A DNA stretch of 64,000 nt from Leptospira saintgironsiae (lineage in GTDB: Bacteria; Spirochaetota; Leptospiria; Leptospirales; Leptospiraceae). Shown here piece after piece: positions 1 through 8,812 of the stretch (position 1 is its first letter; the number at the start of each line of letters is the position of its first letter). Made by a program: the position numbers and the translations under genes. Where the stretch lies: assembly GCF_002811765.1 (NCBI RefSeq), contig NZ_NPDR01000002.1, positions 1 to 64,000 of the forward strand, written 5' to 3'. The notes under the pieces are model-generated. The model saw only the letters and a list, made by a program, of their open reading frames with translations, was not told the DNA's origin and made no database searches.

Positions 1-672
1 GCGAAATGTGTCGGGATCTTTTCCTTTTTTAGAGATCCACACTGCTAAAAAGAAAAGGATTCCTAATATTAAAAATGTAGAAAGTCCATATCCTAAATAT
101 TTAGGGATCCAGATCGTATTTGCTTCAGAGACCCATTGTATATATATAAAATTCCAACTTAAAAAACCTAGAATAAAACCGATCCCGCTTCCTAAGAGTG
201 CAAACCAGGAGGAAAATGAACCTTCTCCTATTCTATATAGATGACCGCTGATGCAGGAACCTGATAAGGACATTCCGAATCCGAATGCAAGTCCTCCCAG
301 AAGAAGATGTATATGCACTGGAGAAATAAACGCATTAGGAGGAAGATAACCTGCATTAGGATCAGGGATCCAGGCTCCAAAAACTATTGAGTATCCGATA
401 GTTGAAACTGCTAAAGCGGTTAAGATCCCAATAAGACCGGTACTTTCTTTTTTAATTAGGAAATCCTTAAAATTACAGAAAAAACAAAAACGGGTTCTTT
501 GCATCAGGAATCCTAAAGATCCGCCCGCTAAAACACTGAAGGAAAAATCTCTTCCGTATCCTTCCTTCTCATTCAAATAATATGAAATATAAAATAGAAG
601 AATGGAAACTATGCCAAAGCCTAGATAACGTTTCCATTCTCCGTTTTTGAACAGGGAAATATCTTCTGACAT
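1..672 (-). CDS. YeeE/YedE family sulfur-compound transporter (3' end cut by window)
   Basis: The frame is open from the ATG at 672 to the window edge (224 codons, no stop), so the start is present and the C-terminus is missing. The product is a polytopic inner-membrane protein. It has the YeeE/YedE hallmarks: a Cys-containing RTRFCFFC segment (Cys63, Cys66) and a Gly-rich loop GSCISGHLYRIGEG with Cys140. In the family (thiosulfate transporter TsuA) conserved cysteines pass the sulfur compound across the membrane. It starts 12 bp after the rhodanese gene and is surely co-transcribed with it, which points to uptake and processing of thiosulfate or a similar sulfane-sulfur compound. The second half of the usual fold lies outside the window. 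Confidence 0.85.
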   Translation of the reverse strand, partial: MSEDISLFKNGEWKRYLGFGIVSILLFYISYYLNEKEGYGRDFSFSVLAGGSLGFLMQRTRFCFFCNFKDFLIKKESTGLIGILTALAVSTIGYSIVFGAWIPDPNAGYLPPNAFISPVHIHLLLGGLAFGFGMSLSGSCISGHLYRIGEGSFSSWFALLGSGIGFILGFLSWNFIYIQWVSEANTIWIPKYLGYGLSTFLILGILFFLAVWISKKGKDPDTFR

Positions 673-684
673 TCGCCTCTTCTT

Positions 685-1608
685 TTATTTTCCTGTCCAG
701 ACACTGCCGGAAGGATTGTCTATTGGAACTCCTACAGAATTTCCATATTCAGTCCAGGAACCGTCGTATTGTTTTGCTTCGTAGCCTAGGAGTTTTGATA
801 GAACGAACCAAGAGTGGCTGGATCTTTCTCCTATTCTGCAATATACGATTACTGGTTTAGAGCCGTCTACTCCAGCTTCTGAATAAAGTTTTTTTAATTC
901 TGCTACTGGTTTAAAAGTTCCATCATCTTGGTTTACTGCTTTTGCCCAAGGAAGATTGACCGCTCCAGGAACATGCCCAGCGCGGATCGCTAACTCTTGG
1001 ATACCTTGAGGTGCGATAACTTTTCCGCTGAATTCATCAGGAGAACGAATATCTAATAATACAGTTTTGTTTTTGGATTCAACCGCTTTGAGAACATCAG
1101 GGAGTTTTGCTCTCAACTTTTTATTTTCACCAGAGATCTTATATGCGGTTGCGGTAGGGTTCGGAGTTTCGGAAGCTAATGGTCTTTTTTCCAATTCCCA
1201 TTTCTTTCTTCCTCCGTTTAAAATTTTTACGTCCTTATGTCCGTAGTAATGAAAAATCCAAGCTCCCCAAGTAGCGAACCAGTTATTATTATCTCCATAT
1301 AACACAACTGTGGAATCGTTATCGATCCCTGCTTTGGAAACAAGCTCCTTGAATTTTTCCTTAGACACGATATCTCTTCTGGGTTGATCCACAAGGTCCG
1401 TATGCCAACGGAAATTTATCGCACCCTTGATATGTCCTTTTTCATATACACCCGGATCCACACTCACTTCGATGAGACGGATCTTTGGGTTTTCCAAATT
1501 TTTGCTTAACCATTCCGTATCCACCAGAGAATCTTCGGGGGATGCCTGTAAGCCGAAAGATCCGGCGAGAAGAAACAGTAAGAATAAAACAGATACGAAC
1601 TTTCTCAT
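685..1608 (-). CDS. periplasmic two-domain rhodanese (thiosulfate/3-mercaptopyruvate sulfurtransferase)
   Basis: The frame is open further upstream (to 1719), but the ATG at 1608 follows a GAGGTAA ribosome site and opens a clear signal peptide (MRKFVSVLFLLFLLAG), so it is preferred; this gives 307 residues. Two rhodanese domains follow. The N-terminal one (VDTEWLSKNL, then IRLIEVSVDPGVYEKGHI) lacks a catalytic Cys. The C-terminal one carries VIVYCRIGERSS with Cys257 as the predicted sulfur-accepting residue; the CRIGER loop is seen in sulfurtransferases of this class. The signal peptide puts it in the periplasm, so it could load or release sulfur at the membrane for the YeeE-type transporter encoded 12 bp downstream. 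An inverted repeat about 80 bp upstream may be its operator. Confidence 0.88.
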   Translation of the reverse strand: MRKFVSVLFLLFLLAGSFGLQASPEDSLVDTEWLSKNLENPKIRLIEVSVDPGVYEKGHIKGAINFRWHTDLVDQPRRDIVSKEKFKELVSKAGIDNDSTVVLYGDNNNWFATWGAWIFHYYGHKDVKILNGGRKKWELEKRPLASETPNPTATAYKISGENKKLRAKLPDVLKAVESKNKTVLLDIRSPDEFSGKVIAPQGIQELAIRAGHVPGAVNLPWAKAVNQDDGTFKPVAELKKLYSEAGVDGSKPVIVYCRIGERSSHSWFVLSKLLGYEAKQYDGSWTEYGNSVGVPIDNPSGSVWTGK

Positions 1609-1685
1609 TTTATTTACCTCTTGTCTTATATTTTGTCGAGGTCTGGAAGCTACAAATATTACTATCCCAAATGACGGAAAAAATC

Positions 1686-1716
1686 CGTTATATTGAACAA
1701 TATATTTAATATAACG
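1686..1716 (-). promoter_or_regulatory. perfect inverted repeat upstream of the rhodanese-YeeE operon, candidate operator
   Basis: CGTTATATT and AATATAACG form perfect 9-bp arms around a 13-bp AT-rich spacer, 78 bp upstream of the chosen rhodanese start. Persulfide-sensing ArsR-type repressors (BigR, SqrR) control rhodanese/YeeE-type operons elsewhere and bind AT-rich inverted repeats, so a role as operator for such a repressor is reasonable. No ArsR gene is in the window, so the assignment is inference. Confidence 0.45.
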
Positions 1717-1763
1717 CAATGGAATTAAATGGTGGGGCTAGGTAGAAGGGTGGAAGGAACTCC

Positions 1764-2639
1764 TTACTGCAAGGATTCCGCGTATTCTTTCAGTTTAGAG
1801 AAAAATCTGTCCGCTTCCGGATAGGCCAGGTGAAGTGCATCGCTGTCTTCGTAGATATCTTTGTTATCAATAAACCAAAGATATTGAGAAGAAGGAAAAT
1901 TTTTCTGAACAGTTTCTCTGGTTCTGGTTTCTTTCGCGGAGACCAGAATTTCAGGATGCATTGGCATTTCGAAAAATATAGGCCTGACTCCCTTTGCTTC
2001 TAATTCTTTCAGAACAGAAGAAAGATAGATCATTCTATCATTCAATTTTTTTTGTTCTACGGCAGCGCCATACCAACGTCTTACTTCTTGTAGATGTTCT
2101 TCCTTTAGTCTTTTGGAAATTTCGAGAGATTCTTTTTCTCCCTTTGGTTCCGGTTTTGCTTCTGCTGCAAAAAATCGATCCGTAAATTGGGTCACAAATC
2201 CGACTGCATAATTCAAAGGTTGTTTTTCAGATCTAAGAACAGGGAAATTCCTTCTGGTGAAAACGAAAAAAGGATCAGTATTCTCTTGGGAGAATTTTTC
2301 ATTTTCTTTTACCGAAAGTTGGTTCACTTCTATCAAAACAAATTTAGGAGAAGTATCTGAATTTTTTAATATAGATAATCCTGTTAATGCACCTTCTCCC
2401 ACTAAGGAAAGATTGAACCAACCCGAGTCGGACTTTGGTAACATTCTATCCGACATAGAAGATCCAACGATCACATATTTGGAATCTTTTCCTTCTGTTA
2501 AAAAACTTTCTACTCTAACTCTGTTATGCTGCCACCAACTCTGTTTTGGTATTTTCTGAGGAGAAAGAAAATATACAAAACCGGAATATAATCCTAAGAA
2601 AAACAGAAAGAATGTAATGAGTCTGATAAAAAATTTCAT
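1764..2639 (-). CDS. SGNH-hydrolase-like exported protein paired with MBOAT
   Basis: A 291-residue protein with one N-terminal membrane anchor (residues ~5-27) and a soluble domain. The segment VIVGSSMSDRML occupies the place of SGNH block I, with GSS instead of GDS, and a DALH tetrad near the C-terminus matches the block V D-x-x-H. This is the layout of DltD/AlgX-type partners of MBOAT acyltransferases, which transfer the acyl group to an exported glycan. It starts 2 bp after the stop of the MBOAT gene, so the two are translationally linked. Substrate unknown. It could be an inactive structural partner, since the canonical motif is not exact. Confidence 0.65.
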   Translation of the reverse strand: MKFFIRLITFFLFFLGLYSGFVYFLSPQKIPKQSWWQHNRVRVESFLTEGKDSKYVIVGSSMSDRMLPKSDSGWFNLSLVGEGALTGLSILKNSDTSPKFVLIEVNQLSVKENEKFSQENTDPFFVFTRRNFPVLRSEKQPLNYAVGFVTQFTDRFFAAEAKPEPKGEKESLEISKRLKEEHLQEVRRWYGAAVEQKKLNDRMIYLSSVLKELEAKGVRPIFFEMPMHPEILVSAKETRTRETVQKNFPSSQYLWFIDNKDIYEDSDALHLAYPEADRFFSKLKEYAESLQ

Positions 2640-2641
2640 AA

Positions 2642-4051
2642 TTAAAACTGAAAATAAATAAACGCGGCAGAAGGCCCCTTGTTTAGAACGATCATAAATA
2701 GAAGGAATGCATAACCTATCGTCGAAACATTTTCTGTTGTTTCTTCCGGATATTTCTCTTTATACCATCCATAAAAATGATAGAAGAACACAGGGATCGA
2801 AAAGAATATTAAGAATGTGCAAAGTTCCCAATCAGTTCCCAAACTTAAATTTGTGCCTAATAATTTTAGATACTTAACCGCAGTTTGGAAATCAGGCAAA
2901 CGGAATAATAGCCAGAGAAGTGAGACATTCAGAAACACAAACCCAGCCTTTATAAAGGAAAAGAAACGATTTTCAGGAAGTTTAAATGGAAAATTCTGAT
3001 CTAAAAATCTTTCTACAAGTAATAAAAGTCCGTGGCCGATTCCCCAAACCATATATCTCCATTCTGCTCCGTGCCAAAGTCCACCTAAAGCCATGACCAA
3101 AAATAGATTTATATAAGTCCTGAAATTTCCTTTTCTATTTCCACCCAAAGGAATATACAAATAATCTCTGAGCCAGGTAGAAAGAGAAATATGCCATCTT
3201 CTCCAGAATTCAGAGAAGTTAGAAGATATATAAGGAAAATTGAAATTGGTAGGAAGTCTATATCCGAATAAAAATGCAGTTCCAATCGCAATCAAAGAAT
3301 AACCTGCAAAGTCAGCAAAGATCTGGGCAGAATATCCGAAGATCAAAAGTATTAAAGTGAGAGTGGAATGATGTGCATTATAAGGAAAATCGATAACAAA
3401 TGTAAGATCATTCAGATTATCTGCGATTACCGTTTTTAAAAAATATCCTAAGATCAGGATTTTCGCCGCTGCAATCCAAGGAATATCCTTGAAATCTTTT
3501 GTTTTTATCTGAGGAAAAAATTCTTTCGCCTTAACGATAGGACCAGCTACCAGCTGAGGGAAAAAATTAATATATAGAGAAGATTGAAGAATTAGTTTAG
3601 GGTAGGGGACCTTCTCCTTGAAAATTTCAGGACCGATCCTGTAAAAATCCACTACCATGCTGATTCCATGAAAGGTATAAAAAGAAATACCGATCGGAAG
3701 TGGTATTAGAAAAATCCAATGTAGGTCTGAGGCCCCTGAATTGCCTAAGAAAGTTTTGGCAAATAGACCACTATATTTAAAGAAAAATAATACACTTAAG
3801 TTTAGGACTACACCTAATGCTAAGACAGCTTTTTTAGATTTGAAATTGGGGGTTTGGATCAGGTAAACGATACTCGCGTTCCAGAAGATAGAGAACAAAA
3901 GTAATATGAGTAACCAAGGATCAGTATATGCGTAAAAATAAAAACTTGCTCCGACTACCGTCAGAAGTTGAAATCTTTTTAGAAAAGGTAGGTAGTAGAG
4001 AGTAAAGGTGATCAGTAAGAATATGAAAAATCCAAAACTATTAAAATTCAT
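2642..4051 (-). CDS. MBOAT family membrane-bound O-acyltransferase (AlgI-like)
   Basis: A 469-residue polytopic protein. It has the family signature FWRRWHISLSTWLRDYLYIP, then GGNRKG, and the invariant catalytic His in GGLWHGAEWRYMVWG. AlgI/DltB-type members move an acetyl or acyl group across the inner membrane to a polysaccharide or other envelope acceptor. The SGNH-like protein starting 2 bp downstream is the likely partner that completes transfer. The ATG at 4051 follows only a poor ribosome site. The acceptor cannot be read from the sequence; an LPS or exopolysaccharide O-acetylation is one possibility. Confidence 0.88.
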   Translation of the reverse strand: MNFNSFGFFIFLLITFTLYYLPFLKRFQLLTVVGASFYFYAYTDPWLLILLLFSIFWNASIVYLIQTPNFKSKKAVLALGVVLNLSVLFFFKYSGLFAKTFLGNSGASDLHWIFLIPLPIGISFYTFHGISMVVDFYRIGPEIFKEKVPYPKLILQSSLYINFFPQLVAGPIVKAKEFFPQIKTKDFKDIPWIAAAKILILGYFLKTVIADNLNDLTFVIDFPYNAHHSTLTLILLIFGYSAQIFADFAGYSLIAIGTAFLFGYRLPTNFNFPYISSNFSEFWRRWHISLSTWLRDYLYIPLGGNRKGNFRTYINLFLVMALGGLWHGAEWRYMVWGIGHGLLLLVERFLDQNFPFKLPENRFFSFIKAGFVFLNVSLLWLLFRLPDFQTAVKYLKLLGTNLSLGTDWELCTFLIFFSIPVFFYHFYGWYKEKYPEETTENVSTIGYAFLLFMIVLNKGPSAAFIYFQF

Positions 4052-4109
4052 GGGAAAGAAAATCTGACTGGTTTAAATTCTTTCCTGTGACCTTTAGGTC
4101 AAGAACCTA

Positions 4110-5324
4110 TTATACTTCTCTGGCTTCCTTAACTAAAAACATTTCGATCTCTCCCTTGTTCTTAGCTTTTATCAATCCCCTTGACTCGCAAATAAAATCC
4201 TCTCTCACAAAATGGAATGTGTCTAAGGAGATATTTACTTCTCCAGCGACTCCTGAGCTTTCCATACGGCTTGCAGTGTTGACTGTATCTCCCCAGATAT
4301 CATATGCAAATTTTTCAGTGCCGATCACTCCTGCCACCACGCTGCCGGTATGGATACCCAAACGTAGTTCCCAGGTAGGAAGGCCTAAACTTTGCCTTTC
4401 TTCCTTCTGCTTTTTCATGAATTGTTGGAATTCCAATCCACAGAAAACTGCATCTCTTGCATGAGTATTATTTGGTGTAGGAAGTCCAGCAACGGCCATA
4501 TAGGCATCTCCGATCGTCTTGATCTTCTCCAAGCCGTATTTTTTGGCGATCTTATCGAATTCTGCAAAGAAAAAGTGGAGTTCCTTCACGAGTTCCTCCG
4601 GGCTCATTTTTTCTGCGATTTGAGTGAAACCAGCCATATCGGTGAATAATACTGTAACGCTATCATAACGTTTTGGTTGGACAGTATCGTTCATTTTCAA
4701 TTCATCTGCAATTGATTCAGGTAGAATGTTCCTAAGTAGGTTGTCTGACTTTTTTCTCTCTATATTTAAGTTTCTGCTAAGTATAAAGATCAATATCCCT
4801 GTAAGGATCTGTACGAAGATATAATTTCCCCCCAGATCCATATATTCTGAGTCTCTATCCTTTTGAGGAACAATGAAGTTTGGATATAAATATTCGAATA
4901 TATATAAGAAGCCAGTGACAAACGCGTAGAATCCATAAATGAATAATATATTATGATTTTTTAAAAGAATAGTGGCGATCACCAATGCAGGAATGAAATA
5001 ATAATGATTTCCTCCATTGGAACCTCCATGTAAAAACCAAAGAGAAGATAAATATACAAGTATCGTTAGATTTAAAGGCCAGAAAAGAACATAATAAATG
5101 TTCTTAAATCTGGAAAAATAATACATAATAAGCAGAATAACACCGGAGATCAGGTTCAGTATAATGACTCTATGAGAATATTCGGTTGTCTCTTCGAAGA
5201 TGGAGCCTAATATATTTAAACTTCCGTTTACTAAGGAAATTGCGTTGAATAATCTATGCTCTAAGGAATTTCTTTTAGGATCCCCGAAAATTAGGTAAAT
5301 AAGCTGGATAAGTTTCTGTTTCAT
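4110..5324 (-). CDS. membrane class III adenylate/guanylate cyclase
   Basis: A 404-residue protein with about six N-terminal membrane segments (residues ~25-190) followed by one class III cyclase catalytic domain. Visible residues include the metal-binding Asp of VTVLFTDMAGFT, KIKTIGDAYMAVAG with the second Asp, AYDIWGDTVNTASRMESSG with the base-recognition Asp and transition-state Asn/Arg. The Lys in KIKTIGD and the Asp in YDIWGD favour ATP over GTP. The N-terminal part is a membrane input module of unknown signal. Its ATG overlaps the stop of the ATP-grasp gene (ATGA), so it is the last gene of a coupled trio. Confidence 0.87.
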   Translation of the reverse strand: MKQKLIQLIYLIFGDPKRNSLEHRLFNAISLVNGSLNILGSIFEETTEYSHRVIILNLISGVILLIMYYFSRFKNIYYVLFWPLNLTILVYLSSLWFLHGGSNGGNHYYFIPALVIATILLKNHNILFIYGFYAFVTGFLYIFEYLYPNFIVPQKDRDSEYMDLGGNYIFVQILTGILIFILSRNLNIERKKSDNLLRNILPESIADELKMNDTVQPKRYDSVTVLFTDMAGFTQIAEKMSPEELVKELHFFFAEFDKIAKKYGLEKIKTIGDAYMAVAGLPTPNNTHARDAVFCGLEFQQFMKKQKEERQSLGLPTWELRLGIHTGSVVAGVIGTEKFAYDIWGDTVNTASRMESSGVAGEVNISLDTFHFVREDFICESRGLIKAKNKGEIEMFLVKEAREV

Positions 5325-6397
5325 ATAGAAAGATCGGGGACGATTCTGTTCCCGAAGTAAAAATCTTTCAATGCTTTTAAAATAGAAAAAAGGCCGGCTC
5401 CCTTAGATTTGGATTGCCTGGAAATGTCGAATAATATCTTCCATTGGGAGAATAGTATGGAATATCTTTCTCCCCGCGAAAATCTGGGGTCGTAAATATT
5501 CGTAGATTCGGAAGTAACTCCATTCAATTCCACTATATGCAGATCTTTTCCTTCTAAAAAATCATTGAGGGAAGAGAATCTAATATCGTATCTTCCGAAA
5601 TAAAAACCTTTAAAAGAAGAAGAGATCTCATGGATCTTATTTTCTAATTCAGGAGTGATCCATTCTGAACCATCCAAGAATAAGGTTCCCTGGCAATGGT
5701 TTCCGGCCTCTGAAAGGCAGATAGTTTCTCCTAATTTAGGGACCTTCTCCCAAGAATCTGAAAATCTTTTTTGAAATGTTTCTTTCTGTATTTTAAATCT
5801 GGGATGATTCTCCACCAATTGAGAAAGAGTAGAGATCCCATTTCCAACGATCTTCGGAAATACTTTTCTGGTGATTGAAAATATCCTACCTTTGGTTTCG
5901 TTTGGATATCTATAATAAAAAACCCCAACTTCAAATGGCCCTGGATGGAATTCTTGGATGAGTAGATCTACATTTGATTCCAGCAAACATTCTTCCAAAT
6001 GTTTCGGGCTTAAAATTTTTCGGACACCTTGGCCTCTTTGTCCTGAATCAGGTTTGAGTATAACCGGAAATTCTAATCCAAGAGAATTCATTTTTTCTAA
6101 AATAGAATGTACATCTTTGGATCCTTTAGGAACTAAAAAGAATTTTAGTATGTTTTTAGGATCTAATTGTTGTAAAATTTTAAATTTAGATTCTCCTACA
6201 AGTCCACCGAGAGGAATTCCTGGATTTGCTGAAGCGATCGTTCCAAATCCTAAAGAAGAAAATGATCCGGATCGAATGGACCGAATTGATTCGAATGCTA
6301 TATACGGTATTAGAGGTAGATACAATTTCCAAGTAGGCCAGAACTCCATTGGATCTGATTTCCTAAGAAGATCCTGTTCTGTTTGAGTTTCTAACAT
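5321..6397 (-). CDS. ATP-grasp ligase-like protein (D-Ala-D-Ala ligase fold)
   Basis: A protein of about 358 residues with an ATP-grasp domain: VILKPDSGQRGQGV forms the glycine-rich phosphate loop, LLIQEFHPGPFEVGVFYYR the central strand with nucleotide-contacting residues, and VELNGVTSESTN the metal-binding E-x-N. ATP-grasp enzymes form acyl-phosphate intermediates to ligate a carboxylate to an amine or thiol; the substrate here is unknown. The start chosen is ATG 6397, which overlaps the stop of the DinB-like gene (TAATG); the frame allows a start 18 bases earlier at 6415. The stop overlaps the cyclase start. Confidence 0.75.
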   Translation of the reverse strand: MLETQTEQDLLRKSDPMEFWPTWKLYLPLIPYIAFESIRSIRSGSFSSLGFGTIASANPGIPLGGLVGESKFKILQQLDPKNILKFFLVPKGSKDVHSILEKMNSLGLEFPVILKPDSGQRGQGVRKILSPKHLEECLLESNVDLLIQEFHPGPFEVGVFYYRYPNETKGRIFSITRKVFPKIVGNGISTLSQLVENHPRFKIQKETFQKRFSDSWEKVPKLGETICLSEAGNHCQGTLFLDGSEWITPELENKIHEISSSFKGFYFGRYDIRFSSLNDFLEGKDLHIVELNGVTSESTNIYDPRFSRGERYSILFSQWKILFDISRQSKSKGAGLFSILKALKDFYFGNRIVPDLSI

Positions 6398-6942
6398 TAG
6401 ATAACCGGATCCCAAGAAAGTATCAGCTTATTTGCATTATATTGTAATGTAGAAATCGCAAAACCAAAACTTTCAGGAATATCTTCGAACCCAAGATCAT
6501 GTTCGAGAGCAACTCGGATAATTGCTTCATGATGGATGGTATGTTCTTGCACATAAAGTAATTCTCTTTCCCAAGAAGAACTTACCACATTCTCCAGCCC
6601 GGAAGAAGTATGAACTAGATAAGATACTTGGACTTCTCCTTCCCAATTTTTTTGTTCGAATTCCTTTATTAATTCTAAAAGACGATTTGCTGCTTCTTTA
6701 GGAGAATTTTCATAAAGAGGATTTCTTTCCCTTTGGTCATAAGAAACGAATCCCGCGTCATAACCGTTCAATAAAGCTTCCGCAAATTCCAAACAATGTC
6801 GGACTTGTTTGCCAATGCTTGCTCCGGACAATAGATGTAATGGACGAGTATAATTTCTTTCAGAGATCCTATATAATAAGTCTGCAAATCTCGAAAAAAG
6901 GATCTCGAGGGAATCGGTTAAGTCTGATTTTGTCTGCCTCAT
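6397..6942 (-). CDS. DinB-like four-helix protein
   Basis: A 181-residue soluble protein with the DinB/YfiT His pattern: GKQVRHCLEF near residue 45-50 and YVQEHTIHHEA near residue 130-140, which together supply a three-His metal site on a four-helix bundle. Family members include bacillithiol or mycothiol transferases and many uncharacterised hydrolases, so the reaction is open. It is the first gene of a unit with the ATP-grasp protein and the adenylate cyclase, overlapping the former by one base. The region upstream (6943-6990) carries the pst terminator reading the same way. Confidence 0.68.
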   Translation of the reverse strand: MRQTKSDLTDSLEILFSRFADLLYRISERNYTRPLHLLSGASIGKQVRHCLEFAEALLNGYDAGFVSYDQRERNPLYENSPKEAANRLLELIKEFEQKNWEGEVQVSYLVHTSSGLENVVSSSWERELLYVQEHTIHHEAIIRVALEHDLGFEDIPESFGFAISTLQYNANKLILSWDPVI

Positions 6943-6987
6943 CGAGGGAAACTTCGATAGTTAAGAGCTCAGGTTACAGAGTAGAAT

Positions 6988-7015
6988 AAAAAAACGCCTG
7001 CATAAGCAGGCGTTT
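6988..7015 (-). terminator. intrinsic terminator after pstB
   Basis: A perfect 10-bp stem (AAACGCCTGC / GCAGGCGTTT) with a 4-base loop is followed on the minus strand by a run of seven T. It lies 24 bp after the pstB stop and closes the pst operon. Confidence 0.92.
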
Positions 7016-7039
7016 CTGAAAGGAATATTCGGTTTGATA

Positions 7040-7804
7040 TCAGCCGAATTTTCCAGAAATATAATCTTCCGTTTCCTTTTTGGAAGGATCATGGAACATC
7101 TTTTTAGTCGTATCGAATTCCACTAAGCGACCCATATAGAAGAAGCCGGTATAATCGCTTACCCTTGCAGCTTGCTGCATATTATGTGTCACGATCACGA
7201 TGGTATAAGAATCCTTAAATTCAGAGATAAACTCTTCTACCTTTTTAGTAGAGATTGGATCCAATGCTGAACAAGGTTCATCCATTAAGATCACTTCTGG
7301 ATTCATTGCGATTGCTCTTGCAATACATAACCTTTGCTGTTGTCCGCCGGAAAGTCCAAGAGCGCTATCGTTCAATCTGTCCTTAACTTCTTTCCAAAGT
7401 GCGGATTTTCTCAAACTTTCTTCGACAATATGGTCCATCTCGTCTTTAGAGACACCGCCGTTCAGTTTTAAACCGTAAGCGATATTCTCATAAATAGATT
7501 TAGGAAAAGGGAAGGACTTTTGGAAAACCATTCCGACCCTTTTTCTAAGTTCCACAACGTTCATGAGAGGATCATAAATATTGATCCCATCTATTTCCAG
7601 TTTACCATTCACTTTAGAACTGTCGATCACGTCGTTCATACGATTGATTGATCTTAAAAAAGTGGATTTACCACAACCAGAAGGTCCGATGAACGCAGTG
7701 ACCTTCTTTGCATTGATTTCTAAAGAGATATCATGCAACGCTTGGTTTTCACCGTAGAAAAAATTGAAATGGCGGGATTTTATTTTTACTTTTGTATCTT
7801 TCAT
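7040..7804 (-). CDS. pstB: phosphate ABC transporter ATP-binding protein
   Basis: A 254-residue ABC ATPase of normal PstB length. Walker A is GPSGCGKST (residues 40-48), the signature is [16 protein letters not shown], Walker B is [15 protein letters not shown] and the switch His is in [18 protein letters not shown] after Walker A and the [11 protein letters not shown] motif near the C-terminus are typical PstB features. It powers phosphate import through PstCA. It is last in the order pstS-pstC-pstA-pstB and is followed by a strong terminator; no phoU follows. Confidence 0.97.
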   Translation of the reverse strand: MKDTKVKIKSRHFNFFYGENQALHDISLEINAKKVTAFIGPSGCGKSTFLRSINRMNDVIDSSKVNGKLEIDGINIYDPLMNVVELRKRVGMVFQKSFPFPKSIYENIAYGLKLNGGVSKDEMDHIVEESLRKSALWKEVKDRLNDSALGLSGGQQQRLCIARAIAMNPEVILMDEPCSALDPISTKKVEEFISEFKDSYTIVIVTHNMQQAARVSDYTGFFYMGRLVEFDTTKKMFHDPSKKETEDYISGKFG

Positions 7805-7838
7805 CTGCGATTAACTCCTCGCATCTCCAATAAAAACG

Positions 7839-8783
7839 TTATACATGGGCCTTACCCCTGGACTTCCTGATTCTGTATCTTAAAAATGTAGCGAAAAAAC
7901 TCATCCCGAAGGTAAGAGTTAATAATACCACTGTGGTAGCATATTGTTTCGGCATTGCTGCGTCCACATCAGGCGATTGAGTTGCCAATACGAATAAATG
8001 GTAACCTAATTGCATGAACTGATCTGAAAGGTGAGAAGGTAATTCCGGTAAGGAATACACAACTCCTACGAATAAGATAGGAGCCACTTCTCCTGCTCCT
8101 CTTCCGATTGCAAGAATTGCTCCTGTTAAGATTCCAGTTAGAGAATTTGGTAGGATCAATTTCCAAATGGTTTGCCATTTGGTTGCGCCTAACGCGAGGC
8201 TGGATTCTCTCATTTCTCTCGGAATACTTCTCATAGTTTCTTCTACCGAGATAATGACTACGGGTAAGGTAAGGATCGCAAGAGTTGCTGCGGCCCAGAT
8301 CAGAGCTGGTTTTCCCCAAACAGGAGTAGTATTACTTGCAACATAATCCATTCCCTTTCCGAGAAATTGGATAAAAAATCCTACACCGAATAGACCAAAT
8401 ACAATGGAAGGAACTCCTGCGAGAGTATTGATCGCAAATCTGACGGTCATTGCAAACTTAGAATCTCTTGCAGTATATTCAGAAAGAAAGATCCCAGTAG
8501 CAGTCCCAATCGGAATGCTAAATAAGATCATTATAAAAACTAGATATACTGTTCCATAGATTGCAGGAAATATCCCGCCTTCTAAGTTATTATTCCTTGG
8601 TGCTTCCGTCAGAAATTCCCAGCTAATACCTGAAATTCCCTTATAGAATATATTTCCAAGCATGAGAAGGACGGCCGATAAAATGAGTCCTGTAGCAAGC
8701 ATAGGAGCACCGAGAGCTAATATGGAATAAATTTTATCTTTTATGACTCTTCTTTTTTTAAGTCTAACTTTTTTCCATTTCAA
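7839..8783 (-). CDS. pstA: phosphate ABC transporter permease PstA
   Basis: A 314-residue polytopic permease. The cytoplasmic EAA-type loop ESSLALGATKWQTIWKLILP couples to PstB, and TLAGVPSIVFGLFGVGFF is a typical PstA segment. The only in-frame start before the first membrane helix is a TTG at 8783 with weak ribosome-site complementarity; an in-frame stop lies just upstream. The N-terminus is strongly basic (KWKKVRLKKRR), consistent with the inside-positive rule. The gene begins 29 bp after the pstC stop. The stretch from PstA's stop to PstB is 34 bp. Confidence 0.95.
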   Translation of the reverse strand: MKWKKVRLKKRRVIKDKIYSILALGAPMLATGLILSAVLLMLGNIFYKGISGISWEFLTEAPRNNNLEGGIFPAIYGTVYLVFIMILFSIPIGTATGIFLSEYTARDSKFAMTVRFAINTLAGVPSIVFGLFGVGFFIQFLGKGMDYVASNTTPVWGKPALIWAAATLAILTLPVVIISVEETMRSIPREMRESSLALGATKWQTIWKLILPNSLTGILTGAILAIGRGAGEVAPILFVGVVYSLPELPSHLSDQFMQLGYHLFVLATQSPDVDAAMPKQYATTVVLLTLTFGMSFFATFLRYRIRKSRGKAHV

Positions 8784-8812
8784 AGAGGTTTACCAAATCT
8801 TGTTTGTTTAGG

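Noticed and set aside
6960..6979. GTTAAGA and GTTACAG upstream of the DinB-like gene as another Pho-box-like pair
   Set aside because: The spacing is 13 bp rather than 11 and the second unit is isolated; considered chance.
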